This document shows, in pieces, positions 46,562 through 57,994 of a stretch of DNA of 64,000 nucleotides. The DNA is from Cordilura impudica (Eukaryota > Arthropoda > Insecta > Diptera > Scathophagidae): assembly GCA_963682025.1 (NCBI GenBank), contig OY821520.1, positions 91,110,492 to 91,174,491 on the forward strand, read 5' to 3'. Numbering within the stretch: position 1 is the stretch's first letter; every line of letters begins with the position of its first letter. Below the pieces are notes generated by a model that searched no databases, was not told the DNA's origin, and worked only from the letters and a program-made list of their open reading frames with translations. The position numbers and the translations under genes are program-made.

Positions 46562-47333
46562 ACAAGTAAGAAAATTATAGTCGGTCTAGACCGACTATAC
46601 GATACCCTATGCCATGCGTTTAGAGACCCTATCTCTTAGGCCCAACTAACTGGACATAGAAAATAAGCAAAAAACAAATTTGAGTGGGATTTTTATTAAT
46701 TTTTTTGGCTGCAGATATGAAAAAGTTCATATCGGATGCTAGGTCCAAAAATGGACCGATCCTGATCATGTTTGGTAAAGTCTCTTGTATTTTGCAAAAA
46801 TATATACAAACAAAATTTGAGAAGAATCAGTGCAATATTTTTGTTTTTAATAGATTTAAGTGAAGATCGGGAAGCAGCTCTATAAGGGGTAAAAGGGATC
46901 ATTTTTTGACTACTCATTATTGGATGTAATGAACGCATACAAACCCAATTTGAGTAAGATCTATATGACAATTTGGATCTTATGGCAATTTATGTCGATT
47001 TCGTATGGGTAATTTGTATGGGGGCTAGGTCTGAACATGGACCGATTCTAACCAATTTCAATAGCGTTCATCCCATTGCCGATAAAATCTTATATACCAA
47101 ATTTCATCAAAATATATTCATATTTGCGACCTGCAGTTTGATTACAAGGTTTACATGGACACATAGACGGACGGACGGACGGACGGACGGACGGACATTG
47201 TTAGATCAACTCAGAAAGTGATTCTGATTCGATCGGTATAATTAAAGATGGGTCTAGGTCAAATATTTTTGGTTGTTACAAACAGCAGCACAAAGTCATT
47301 ATACCCAAACCACATAGTGGTATAGGGTATAAA
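46562..47333 (+). repeat. DINE-1/mini-me-like element, full copy
   Basis: It contains all the landmarks: the ACAAGTAAG head, the palindrome TAGTCGGTCTAGACCGACTA (46578-46597), the subterminal ATACCCTATGCCA, the ATTTGCGACCTGCAGTTTGA core, a GACG microsatellite (about 47166-47198), the stem-loop ACCACATAGTGGT (47309-47321) and the terminal GGTATAGGGTATAAAAA. The subterminal ATACCCTATRCCA and the terminal TGGTATAGGGTAT are inverted repeats. It sits in an A-run of the family-2 element, whose intact form is seen in copy B. Confidence 0.92.
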
Positions 47334-48182
47334 AATAAAGATATTAAACATAAAGATAAAATCATCCTGTCAAACACGAAGTAATTTGTTTTTATCTATC
47401 TTCTTTGTGTTTTTCGCTTTTCAGAAAATAAATATAACAAATTATTTTATTTAAAATGTTTGGGACATTTGGTTTTTTACGTTTTGCATCCCAAATTTGA
47501 ATATTTATTATTATAAATTTATTCTCTATGTTTTCCAAGTATGGCAGTATTTTAATAAAAAAGTTGAGAGAGCTTTTTTTTTGGTTATTATTTGTTACTC
47601 TATCCGAGCTACATGACCGCAATGAAAAAATATTTCGCCAGTTAAAAGAAACTATACAGCCATCTCCAATTAGCACGATTTAATGCATATAACCATCCTA
47701 CACAACCATTACCTTGGCAATGGAGGTTAGGGCGAGCTATTTAATTAGCAAAAGCTAAATTAAAAGAGAAGTTATGTCATATAACCGGAAACGCATGCAA
47801 TTAGGTATACATATAACATAAATGCATGCCGATAAGCAACCACGATGACCAAAAAGCAAACACCGAAATAAATCCGAAATAATAGAAAAGACGAAAACCA
47901 ACCCAAAGAATTTGCTGAAATAATTTGGTATTAAGTTTAACAAATTGTTTACTTTTTCATATACATTTATTATCAAGACTCAAACCGAGGTGGAGGGTAT
48001 CAAAGATTCGGCACAGCCGAATTTAACACTCTTACTTGTTATTATATGTAATTGGAACGCGGCAAATTCATTTTATTAAGAATAAATAATATCCCAAGCA
48101 CCCACCACTATCGATCGCATGTTATAACAAAATCGATCAATGTTGGTTGTTGTCTTGCATAAAAAAAATAAAACAAACTTAC

Positions 48183-48216
48183 GTGCATCAGACTCCCACG
48201 ATGGCAGATCTTTCAT
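48183..48216 (-). CDS. Candidate short coding exon of an unidentified host gene
   Basis: On the minus strand an ATG at 48216 opens the reading MKDLPSWESDA, followed directly by CAC/GTAAGTTTG, a strong donor consensus. Upstream the same frame extends as EIIITGS, so this could also be an internal exon. The base composition is more balanced than in the surroundings, and it is not part of any repeat seen here. It lies just outside the family-2 element. If real, the intron runs towards low coordinates and holds the transposons of this window. I do not recognise the protein. Confidence 0.35.
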
Positions 48217-48239
48217 ACTGCCGGTGATGATGATTTCGA

Positions 48240-49811
48240 AGAATATTTATAATTTTGTTCCTTTTAGTTTTTTTTTTTTTTTTTTTTTTTTTGTTATTTA
48301 AAAATCAAGTTTGCAAAGATTTCTAATCATATATTTAAGGCTATTCTTCCTTTTTTCCGTTGTCAATTATTTTAATTAAAATTTTGATAATTTTACTACA
48401 GAAATAACCGTCTTTTTCACGATATGGTAATTAAGTACTATTTTTTCTTTGGTTATGAACACTTTTCTATGTTTAATATCTGTCAAAATCGACAGATTTA
48501 TTATATAATACACACTTTTTTTGATCTTCACGTAATTAATTTTTTTTTTTACTTTTTGTATTGCGATGAGTTTTACAAAACGCGTTTTCTCTTTTCAGAT
48601 TTTTGCACACACCGAAGAATTTTTGCTGGTTGATGACTAAATAGTTAAATAAGGAAAAAAAAAATTAATCTCACTCCGTGTTATGTGATAAGTAAAAAAA
48701 TAGATAATGAGATGAAAAACTTTTACAGATTATGTTGTTATTTTGTGTTTTAGTTATCAAAATGTGTAAATTATTGTAACCAAAAAAAAAATCGAATTTA
48801 TATCTTGAAACACTTTTAAAAAACTTAGAAAACTTTTATGATGTCAACAATGATCATTTTAGAATTTATTTTATATTAGAGCATATTAACTTTAGTTTTT
48901 TTTTTTATTAATATTTGATTTAAAATATATTTTTGTTTTATTTTTGCTATTCAAAGATAACTTCTTGTTTTTTTTTTATTATGGTTAGGATTTTGATTAA
49001 TTGTCCTTTTTTAATATTTTAGTTTCGTTTCTTTTAGACGATTAAGCACCTGAAGATAAGCAAAATAGTCACTAGCAGAACACTTTCACTCGTATATTCA
49101 AACTGGTGGTTAAAATTCATGCTGAATTAACGCCTAGATGGTTGTAAGAGCTATCGATGGCTTTTGGATCTGCTTCAAAACCCCGATCTAAGGTTTTCGC
49201 CATATTTCCTTAACCGTTGATACATATTAAATTTTGGATTTTCATGTCCAATAAAATTTTCCCTTTCTGGCATACAAAAATCAAAATCCAAGAAGACGTT
49301 ACAAATTTCTTTTGTAAATGTTCTTTTTTTCTTTTTTTGCTAAAATTTAACGGGAAAAAAAACTATTCGGGTGAAGATTAATAAAAATGTCCGGATATTA
49401 TCGTATGATTTGCCTTTTATACCTCCAATCTTGTGGGAACTTTTTGGAATTTTTCATTTAATTCAGCAGGTAACCTACACATATTCATGTAATTGCAACA
49501 CACCTATTCATACTCAAATGACATTACACTTAACGTAGCCTGTGATTTTCATTGTAACACAGGGTTCAAGGCATCAAATATAAAAATAAAAAATGTTACA
49601 TCCTTTACATTCAAAACTTTTCGGCTACAAGCGCTCCTACATGCTCCACCTCCAGATATTCGACAGGACAAAGAAGGCCCGTTACTATGGATGATAAAAT
49701 GAGATGAAAATTTCCAAATTGGAAAGGTCTCACAAGTATAAAGTGCGAGAAATTTGACGTTGCACTATATCTTAATAAAATAAACAATTGCTTTAAAAAT
49801 TTTCATATCGC
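48240..49811. other. AT-rich stretch with no recognised gene
   Basis: T-rich runs (48268-48292) and chance frames. If the exon at 48183-48216 is a first exon, a promoter could lie here, but I see no clear core-promoter motif. Confidence 0.45.
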
Positions 49812-49978
49812 TTAATAAAAGCACAGTATAGCCATTTGCAACAAACCCTATTTTTAACAAAAATCACTTTTTTGTAATATAATAATTTTTCTGTATTATT
49901 TTCGGAATACACACGTCTTCAGTATTCATATATAAAAGAAATGGTTTAAAAAGAAGAGATCATGCATTTAAGGGTTAA
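49812..49978. mobile_element. piggyBac-like MITE
   Basis: TTAA at 49812-49815 and TTAA at 49975-49978 bound about 159 bases. The right end read outward-in is CCCTTAAATGCATGATC, like the end at 40117-40133. The left end is degenerate (TAAAAGCACAGTATAGCC). The internal sequence matches the 40113 element along its length. TTAA borders are the piggyBac hallmark. Confidence 0.6.
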
Positions 49979-50459
49979 TAAGTCCCTGACGTGACAGAAA
50001 ACGAGCTGTTGAATATTTTGAATTTACGTGAATATCAGCACTAAAATATTCTTTAACTCTTCTGTTTGTTAGAAGTGAGGACGTTATTGATTCTCAAACT
50101 CTCACAACTCCTTAATGTTGTGTGGGTTGAATACCCGAACTGTGCATGTGTTCCAAGCAAAAACTGTGCTGAATCGCACAAAGCTAATTTTGAAGCGATA
50201 GAGGTAATACTTTACATTTTATTGAAGACCTTGTATTATTAGTAGAAATCGTTAATGACTTTTGTTGAATTGTGTTTTTGGTTTTTCTTTTTCAATTGAA
50301 TTCTTACAGCAGCGATTTGTATGCCAAAACAAGATTTGCTACATCCTTCTTACTTTCCAAATTTATATGAACACGTATACCATAAAAAAAGTTTAATGAA
50401 TTTTTGGCTATCGTTTTGTAAGCTGGGCTTGCTAAAACAATACGCGACGGGAGCGACTA

Positions 50460-51010
50460 ATCAACAGTAAAACTGCTGCTATTGATGATATTTGGCGAAT
50501 GTTGTAGTCAATTTGGCGGCGGCACGATTCGCAGACTATGGACGAGCAATTATTCCCAAACAGAGGTTACATACGGCTTATGCAATACATTCCGTCTAAA
50601 CCAGCGAAGTACGGCTGTTGCGATTCGAAATCATTTTATCCCCTCAAAGAAATGATTTACTATGGGAAATTGCCTGGTCCAGAGCTTGAAGTAAATCAAA
50701 GACAGCATGTTATGTATAAATTAGTGGAAAGATAAGCGAATACAGGCTGCAGAATTTATGCTGACAATTTTTGCTCCATTGTCCATTTCTATATTGATGA
50801 GGCAGAAAACTGTGTATCCTAAAAGTCGTGCACATCCAGTTTGCTCTTTGTTTGGCTTCTACGAAGGCAATGTATCGCTGTGCTCATATGTTCCGAAGAA
50901 GGAAAAAGCGCTAATTTTTCTGTCTACAATGCACTATACTTGCAATGTAGACACAACTGAAAAAAAGGAGTACAAACCGCTGGCCACTTTCAACGTTCCA
51001 GAATATGGTA
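50460..51010 (+). pseudogene. piggyBac-like transposase, central domain remnant
   Basis: The first block reads AAIDDIW, then MDEQLFPNRG and QYIPSKPAKYG (family: DEQL.PFRG, QYxPxKPxKYG), YYGKLPGPE, then after a frameshift GCRIYADNFCSI (family DNxFTS), another shift, and finally VSLCSYVPKKEKALIFLSTM (family xSYVPKKxKxVxLLSTM). The acidic residues in DEQL and DNF correspond to catalytic positions. At least two frameshifts and one stop break it. It is unrelated in detail to the remnant at 14298. Confidence 0.75.
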
Positions 51011-51024
51011 GATATTGCAGCATT

Positions 51025-51150
51025 TTTGGCCTAGTCCCCATATAAATATAGCATCCAATATGAACTTTTTCATATCCGATGGCAAAAATATTAATAACAA
51101 AATTTGGTTTATGCTTACTTTCTATAACCGACTATAATTTTTTTACTTCT
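51025..51150 (-). repeat. DINE-1/mini-me head fragment
   Basis: On the plus strand it reads CCTAGTCCCCATATAAATAT, ATATGAACTTTTTCATATCC and GGTTTATGCTTACTTTCTAT, ending AACCGACTATAATTTTTTTA. These are the reversed head blocks of full copies. Confidence 0.7.
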
Positions 51151-51626
51151 ATATTTTTTTTACTTTTTAAGAAAATTAGTTTACAATGTTCGCACTATAA
51201 TTAAGTCGAAAAGTCTAAATTGGCTCATCTCTTTATATGTATATATGTATGTATATATAAAAATTATTGTGAATTTGACATAATTGTTTATAAATAAATA
51301 CAATTGAATTTGAATTTTAGGGATAATTTTGAGCACTGTGTAGAAGACAATTTTTTTTACCAAAATGGTTTAAAAGCCATTTTTTATAATATTTTAACTA
51401 TACTATGGGTTAAAATTTTTATAACCAACGAAGTGATTTTCCCGACCACCTTTGAAACTTATTTGTCTACTCGCACCTTAGTTTACTAATATTTTTTTTT
51501 TTTATAATTCTTTTATTTACAATCTGTTTTTATACAACAATAAGCAAATTTGTTAAACTTAAATAAACTTAACATAATCTGGACACTAATCCAGTTAAAT
51601 TATTTACAAATTTGTAAAATAAGATA

Positions 51627-54314
51627 TCATTTTCTATAAGGTAAATCTAATATATGGTGCCTTTTCAGTCTATTTATTTCCTCACCTTCATCTAATAAGT
51701 ATATGGCTAATGGGTTACTGTGGTTACTAAGTTTGTCAATGTATCTTGAACTATGTCTATTAATCTCGCCTTGAACTGTAGTAATCTGTAAATCTTTGTA
51801 AATATTGTTATTAGTTACGAACCATGGTGCATTTTTTATCAACCGTACAGTTTTTGATTGGTATCTTTGCAAGATTTCAATATTAGAATTACTAGCTGTC
51901 CCCCAAAGCTGTATGCCATAAATCCAAACTGGTTTCAGTATTGTTTTGTAAATAAGAAGTTTATTGTTAATAGTAAGCTCTGATTGTGGATTAAGAAGCC
52001 AATACATTTTTCTTGTTTTTATATTTAATTGTTGCCTTTTTTGCTTTAATGTGATCTTTCCAAGTAAGTCTGCGATCCAGGTGAAGACCAAGATATTTAA
52101 CTTTAGTTTGTTTTTGGATTTGAGTTCCGTTTAATGTAAGCACTGAACAATCTCCCTTTCTTAAAGTAAACGTTACACGGGTAGATTTTTGGGTATTAAC
52201 TTTTATATTCCATTTCTGTAGCCATAACTCAATGTCGTTAAGTTGAGTTTGGATCGTTGCTGAAGCAATATCTGCTTTATCACTTGTTGCTATTAAAGCT
52301 GTATCATCAGATATGTTGCAACTGTTACATTTTCTCGGATAGGCATATCCGATGTGAATATGGTGTAAAGGACAGGGCCTAAAACACTACTTTGTGGAAT
52401 TCCCGCTTTAATTGGACATATGTCGGAGGTTTCAGCATTTACTTTTACGTAGAAGAATCTTTGGTTTAAGTATGACTTAATGAGGAAATAATATGGTGAT
52501 GGAAGTAATTTTTTAATTTGAATAGAAGTCCCTGGTGCCAAACTCTATCGAAGGCTTGTTGGATGTCTAAAAATACAGCCGAAAAATATTATTTTCGTTC
52601 TAATGCATCCCTTATAATGTTGACTATCCGATGGCATTGCTCAGGAGTGCCATGATGTTGCCGAAAACCAAATTGGTAGTCTGGAATTATGTTTTTTCTT
52701 TCCAGCACTGGTAACAATCTACGCAAAAATATTCTTTCAAATAATTTAGAAAATGTTGTTAAGAGACTAATTGGTCTGTAAGAAGAAATATCGTTTTCCG
52801 GTTTGTTTGGTTTTGGTACCATTATCACTTCTGCATATTTCCATTGATTAGGGAAGTGGTATAATCTCAAAGTTGAATTAAATATTAAAGATAGAAAAAT
52901 AATTCCTTTTTTTGGAAGGGCTTTTACAGCTGCTGCAGTTATTTTATCACATCCAGGAGTTTTTCTAAAATTTAGAATATGATTTCTTTTTGCACTTCTT
53001 GTGGAGAAACGTGCTGAATTGGAGGATCCGTCTGACAAGGACAGTCTAGGAATTATTCTACTTCATTCATATCGTTATCGCTGTTAATGTGAAAAGGCCG
53101 CAATATATTTTCCAAGTATTTGGAGTATGCATCTGCCTTTTTTTTATCTGTCTTGCACCAGGAGTTATTAAGGTCTTTAATTGGGATATTTTGTTTTGCT
53201 GGTCGTTTTAAATATTTTGTGGCATTCCAAAGGCAATGTTCATCATTTCTGGATACATTAACGTTAAGGCTTTTGAGAAATTGACTAGTTTCTTCGTTCT
53301 TAAATTCCCGAATACGTGTTTTAACTTCGACTGTGGCATGATTAAAATTCCTTTTTTCAATTGGGCTTCTGGTAGATTGCCAAATTCGCCGCAATCTTCT
53401 TCTTTTTTGCCTTATTAAAGCTTGAATTTCTGCAGATATAACCACACTATTTCTATTAATTCCAGCGTTTTCATGGATACGTGTAGACAAAACTGCCGCT
53501 TCATGGATAAGGTTCGTAAAACTTTCAACAGCATCATCCAGTTCCATGCCATTTTGAGGAGGAGAAGATATATTAATATTTTTATCAATCCAGTATTTGA
53601 AAGAATCCATATCAGTTTTGGGCGACAATATTTTGAATGATTTTTGTAATGATTGTAATACTGTGCATACATTCAATATTACAGGTGAATGGTCAGAGCT
53701 CAATTCATCACTATCCATAATATCTAACCAACTTCTTGGTATGCCATTATAAACTAAAAGTCAAGCAAGTCTGGAATTTTGCGTGGGTCACTTGGCCAAT
53801 ATGTAGGTCTTCCTGTTGATAAGACAGATTATTTATATTTTTGGAGATACTTGAAAAGTTCACGTCCTTTTGGATTCACGAGCCTTGAGCCCCACCATGT
53901 ATGTTTGGCATTGTAATCACCACCAACAATAAATCTTGTACCAATTTTTTAAAAAAAATCTTGATAATCCTTACAACTAATGGTATGCCTAGGAGGTGAA
54001 TATAAGGAATAAATAGAAATATTATTAACATCGCAATTTATTTTTACGCCTGCTGCTTGAATAGAAGGACATTTGTGTTCCTCAAGAACTTCGTAATATA
54101 TACTGGACTTTATTAAAATAGCTGAATCAGCGTGAGCACTATTGTTGGGATGATTTGTACCAACTAAGTCGTAACCTCTAATTCGAAAGTAACTTCTTGA
54201 TGTGAAATGCGTTTCAGATACTAATAATATGTCTATGTAGTTTGTATGAAGAAATATTTCAATTTCATTTGCGTGACTGGACAGCCCATTGGCGTTCCAT
54301 ATTGCAATTCTCAA
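51627..54314 (-). pseudogene. Jockey ORF2: endonuclease and reverse transcriptase
   Basis: It starts MRIAIWNANGLSSHANEIE, the usual APE-type endonuclease start, with LLVSETHF, then after a frameshift GGDYNAKHTWWGSR and DELSSDHSPVI. The RT follows: KTPGCDKI, SSYRPISLL, YQFGFRQHHGTPEQCHRI, a stop where the family continues with AVFLDIQQAF, and AGIPQSSVLGPVLY, where the usual PQGS is PQSS. At 52300-52314 the catalytic YADD is destroyed by a 2-base loss (the sequence reads ATATCTGATGAT). The C-terminal IYGIQLWGTASNSNIEILQR and DLPYRK blocks are intact. At least four shifts or stops in total. Confidence 0.9.
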
Positions 54315-54316
54315 AT

Positions 54317-55433
54317 TTAATTGCTTGATTTGGCTATTAAAAGGCTCATCATACTGATGAGTTTATCCATTTTTTCCATTATATTAGAATTACTATTACC
54401 TTGAACAGCTTGGGAGTAAGAAAGTTGATGGACACTTTCGTTTGCTTGATTATGTTGATTTGATAACTGAGGATAATCCCGAGGGCCGAATGAATAATTG
54501 GGGGTTTGTTGTCTTGAAGATATATTATAATTCCTCTTTTGAATTAGATGTATATACACTTTGCATCCTTTGCAGTTGGCTGTATGGTTCTGTAAACAGT
54601 GAACGCAGCGAGGCGGGGAATTTTAATTTTTGGTACATTCAGCAGTAGCGTGGTCAAGTCCGCATTTTACACATATAAATGACCTTTTACAGTAGGACTT
54701 AGTGTGACCAAATAATTGGCATCGATGACATTGTACTAGTTCGTTAATTTTTTTTTTTTTTTGGAGGTTCAATTTTAACAATTGCATTATTAATATGTCG
54801 AATGTTATAAATATTTTTATTGTTTGTGTCTGGATCAAGATCAACGAAAAACATTGACAAAGGTGGCTTATTCTAGCGGCTTTTATCATTAATAATGCTT
54901 CTTACTTGATGGCCTAGTAGCAAAAGTTCAGATTTTATATCATCCAATGGAGTTGAGTGATGAATACCTTTAATTACAACCCTAAATGCACGGTCTTGTT
55001 TAATTTGGAAAGTATTGTAACTAATTTTTGAGCTATCTAAAGATTTTACCAATTTTCTATAAGAATCTATCATTTTAACTCTGACAATAACCTGATTTTT
55101 TAATGATTTATAACAAAATTCATTTTTGGGAATGATTTTTACTATATCTACAATCATTTTATTTATATTTATAACATCAGGTATAAATATTGGTGGTGGC
55201 TTTGGTGTAGCTTCGGTTTCTTCATGTGTACACTCTTCATCTGTTTGAAGTTCCTTAAACATATTGGCTGATGTTAATGTTTCATTATTATTGTTGGATA
55301 TTTGTTCGTTGTTATTAGTGTTTTGTTTTTTGTGTTTATGTAGATTAGGCGAGTTGAGTCGTCGACGTTTAACAGCTTTAGTTGTTGTTACTTCCTGCCA
55401 ATCACTTTCAGCATCATCACTATTATCACTCAT
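54317..55433 (-). pseudogene. Jockey ORF1: nucleic-acid-binding (gag-like) protein
   Basis: The start ATG at 55433 opens MSDNSDDAESDWQEV, an acidic, Asn-rich N terminus. A middle RNA-binding-like part follows (VIKGIHHSTPLDDIKSELL). Zinc knuckles come next: CHRCQLFGHTKSYC, CVKCGLDHATAEC and CVHCLQNHTANC. A TAG near 54875, a shift in an A-run near 54755 and a TAA near 54623 break the frame. The C-terminal part ends at 54317, two bases before the ORF2 start. Confidence 0.82.
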
Positions 55434-56224
55434 CTTACTACTGCTGTAATTTAATTGTTATTGTTTATTTAACGTTTTTTTCTTTTTTTTATTAAGGCAC
55501 TAATTAAGGCAATAATCTATTTGTTTGTTCAAAGAAATATTGTTTTACAATTTTTTTGCACAATATACGTCCGTTTACAACCGCGGTTGATTAGCGACTG
55601 CTTTACTAACATAAACGTAAAATTTTGGACTTCCAGCTTCTGTCGTTCCTGAGATATGCCGCGTCGCAGAAATGAAAAAATCATTAAAAACACACATAAG
55701 TGGTCTGCCATTATAATTTATATATCAAAAAGTTTTTAACATACAGGGTCAAAATTTTTCTTATTTTAAAGGTATTGAGAATAGCTTTTAAGCTGCATTT
55801 AGCTGAATTATTTTTCTGACAGGTCAAAGGTCAATCTCACATGATTTATGGTTTGGGAAGCCGTATCTCAAAAAATTAAATTTTTAAAATTCTGGAAAAA
55901 AAATATATGTTAATCCTGATAGTATTCTCTGCATTTTGTGCCAAAAATTTTGAGTGAGCTCTGACTAGTTTCTGAGATATTGATAAAAATGTAAAATTGT
56001 TCGAAAAAATTTTATTTATTTAATTTTCTTTTTTTAATAAAACTTCATATGGTTGAGCTCGAAGTTTTACTAACAATTTGAAAGGTCGAATAAATACAAC
56101 TATAAATTTTTTTTTATTTGGAGTTAAAAGTAAGAAATATTTAATTTACATATACATATTACAGACATATGCGATTAATTAATTGTAAATATATGCAATT
56201 ATAAATTCTCGGTCCTCGGAGTAC

Positions 56225-56575
56225 AGCTTTACTTTAAGTTTTGATTTTCCTTTAGGAACAAAATAATGGAGTTTTTGTGTTCTTGGTATAGTTATCAAGC
56301 CAATGAAACTGTTTTTACGCAACTCTTATTCTGCTTTATAATCTTCCTCTGTTAAAAATACAAAATTACAATTTAAAAGATATCCACGGTACCACTCATA
56401 CAATTGAAGCGGGGTAGTAATTAGGTCCTGTATTGGACGCTGCAAACTGGATCGGCGAGCATCTCTCTTTACGGTTCTACCACCACCAGCGCTATGACCT
56501 TTTCTATGGCTTGTGGCAAAAAAATGCCATTCGGCTGGAAACCCAAAATCATCTTCATGATGACATAAAGACTAT
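56225..56575 (-). pseudogene. Transposase-like fragment in the foldback centre (WHFFATSH motif)
   Basis: One minus-strand frame of about 115 codons has a single stop. It reads CHHEDDFGFPAEWHFFATSH, then GGGRTVKRDARRSSLQRP, TTPLQLYEWY and CNFVFLTEEDYKAE before the stop, then TIPRTQKLHYFVPKGK. I recall FFATSHGKG..DGxGGxVKR in large families of repeated, unnamed arthropod proteins. Function unproven; transposase is inferred from repetition and from the foldback context. Confidence 0.55.
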
Positions 56576-56703
56576 TAGAAATAACTGTGTAATTGGTATG
56601 CTCTAACTGGCCATTCTACTTGTAATATATAGAAATTGGATATCAAGTAGTTATGTTAAAAAAAATATTTATTAAAAAAATTAAAAAAAAAAAATAATAA
56701 AAA

Positions 56704-57520
56704 ACAAGTAAGAAAATTATAGTCGGTCTAGACCAACTATACGATACCCTATACCATGCGTTTAGAGACCCTATCTCTCAGGCCCAACTAAATGGATATA
56801 GAAAATAAGCATAAACCAAATTTGAGTGGGATTTTTATTAATTTTTTCCGCTGCAGGTATGAAAAAGTTCATATCGGATGATAAATCTAAATGGACCGAT
56901 CCTGACCATGTTTGGTAAGGTCTCTTGTATTTTTCAAAAATATATACAAACAAAATTTGAGAAGAATCAGTGCAATATTTTAGTTTTTTGATAGATTTAA
57001 GTGAAGATCGGGAAGCAGCTCTATATGGGGCCTATGACTAAGAGTTGTCCAATAGGGATCATTTTTGGACTACTGATTAATGGATGTAATATATTTATAC
57101 AAACCGAATTTGACTAAGATTTGTATGATAATTTGGATCTTATGGCAATATATGTTGATTTCATAGGGGTCATTTGTATGGGGGCTAGGTCTGGACATGG
57201 ACCGATTCTCACCAATTTCAATAGCGTTCATCCCATGGCCGATAAAAGATCAAATACCAATTTTCATCAAAACATATTCATATTTGCGACCTGCAGTTTG
57301 ATTACAAGCTTTACATGGACACACAGACGGACGGACGGACGGACGGACGGACGGACGTACGGACGGACGGACGGACGGACGGACATCGTTAAATCGAATC
57401 AGATAGTGATTCTGATTCGATCGGTATAATTAAAGATGGGTGTCGGTCAAATATTTTTGGTTGTTACAAACAGCAGCACAAAGTCATTGTACCCAAACCA
57501 CATAGTGGTATAGGGTATAA
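56704..57520 (+). repeat. DINE-1/mini-me-like element, full copy
   Basis: The head is ACAAGTAAGAAAATTATAGT, with one mismatch in the palindrome (GACCAACTAT). The core, tail stem-loop ACCACATAGTGGT and terminal GGTATAGGGTATAA are intact. Very similar to 46562-47333. It lies inside the foldback element at 55640-57930. Confidence 0.92.
57326..57384 (+). repeat. GACG tetranucleotide microsatellite
   Basis: About 14 units of GACG with one GTAC interruption at 57356-57360, inside the DINE-1 copy. It is the longest such tract in the window and corresponds to the GTCY tract of mini-me elements. Confidence 0.95.
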
Positions 57521-57994
57521 ATAGTATACAATTTTTTTTATACAATTTCACATTTTTATCAATATCTCGGGAACTAATAACAGCTTGCTCAAATTTTTTG
57601 ACACAAAATGCGGAGGAGATTATCAGGATCAACATATATATTTTTTTGAATTTTACAAATTTCATTTTTTGAGATATAGCTTCCCAAATTTTAAATCGTG
57701 TGATAGTGTCCTTTAATTTTTCGAAAAAAAACCGCTTAACTAAGCTTTAAAGCTATTTTCAATACCTATCAGATGAGACCAATTTCGACCTTCTATGTTA
57801 ACAACTTTTGAAGATATAAGCAGTAATGTCAGACCACGTGTGTGTGATTTTTATGAGTTTTCTACTTTTCGAAGCGCCATTTTTGAATTTATTTCAGTTT
57901 AGTATTGTAGAACATTCATGCTAATTTTTGTAGAATTCAAAGTGGGTAAGGTCGAAAATGGCGTTTTTTTCGTTGGTTTTAATTGAAGTTACCC

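Larger units (their letters stand above)
41166..48039 (-). mobile_element. Family-2 DINE-like element, copy A, with two insertions
   Basis: On the minus strand it begins ACAAGTAAGAGTGTTAAATT, then a stem-loop ATTCGGCTGTGCCGAAT and ATACCCTCCACCTCGG. It ends with CACTGGAGTGGAGGGTATAA. A GTCC/GTCT tract lies at about 41299-41322. Copy B (59021-61580) matches it over most of its length. Two segments are insertions: 41870-45311 (a DNA transposon) and 46562-47333 (DINE-1). About 370 bases near 46170-46545 have no counterpart in copy B, and about 345 bases of B (59522-59868) are absent here. No ORF of its own is visible, so it is non-autonomous. Confidence 0.85.
51491..55480 (-). mobile_element. Jockey-clade non-LTR retrotransposon, near full length
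   Basis: The poly-A tail appears as a T-run at 51491-51503 on the plus strand. Both ORFs are present in order (ORF1 55433-54317, ORF2 54314-51627), so this is close to full length, but both are broken. I did not find a clear target duplication, and the 5' end is only estimated. Confidence 0.88.
55640..57930. mobile_element. Second foldback element, carrying a DINE-1
   Basis: Arms at about 55640-56030 and 57530-57930 are inverted copies: left reversed TATCAATATCTCAGAAACTA versus right TATCAATATCTCGGGAACTA, and later GACCACTTATGTGTGTTTTT versus GACCACGTGTGTGTGATTTT. The outer boundaries are not fixed; the right flank has TAGGGTAACTTCAATT (reversed) near 57990, which may be the true end. The centre holds a protein fragment (56225-56575) and a DINE-1 (56704-57520). 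Confidence 0.65.

Noticed and set aside
57326..57384. Regular tetranucleotide repeat as a possible CRISPR-like array
   Set aside because: The unit is 4 bases without spacers; it is a microsatellite.
46973..57429. Similar open frames in several DINE-1 copies (for example at 46973-47221 and 57121-57429) with a shared IFATCSLITRFTWTHRRTDG string
   Set aside because: The shared protein reading follows from the conserved DNA of the repeat core and the GACG tract. Frames are not kept in all copies and have no domain.
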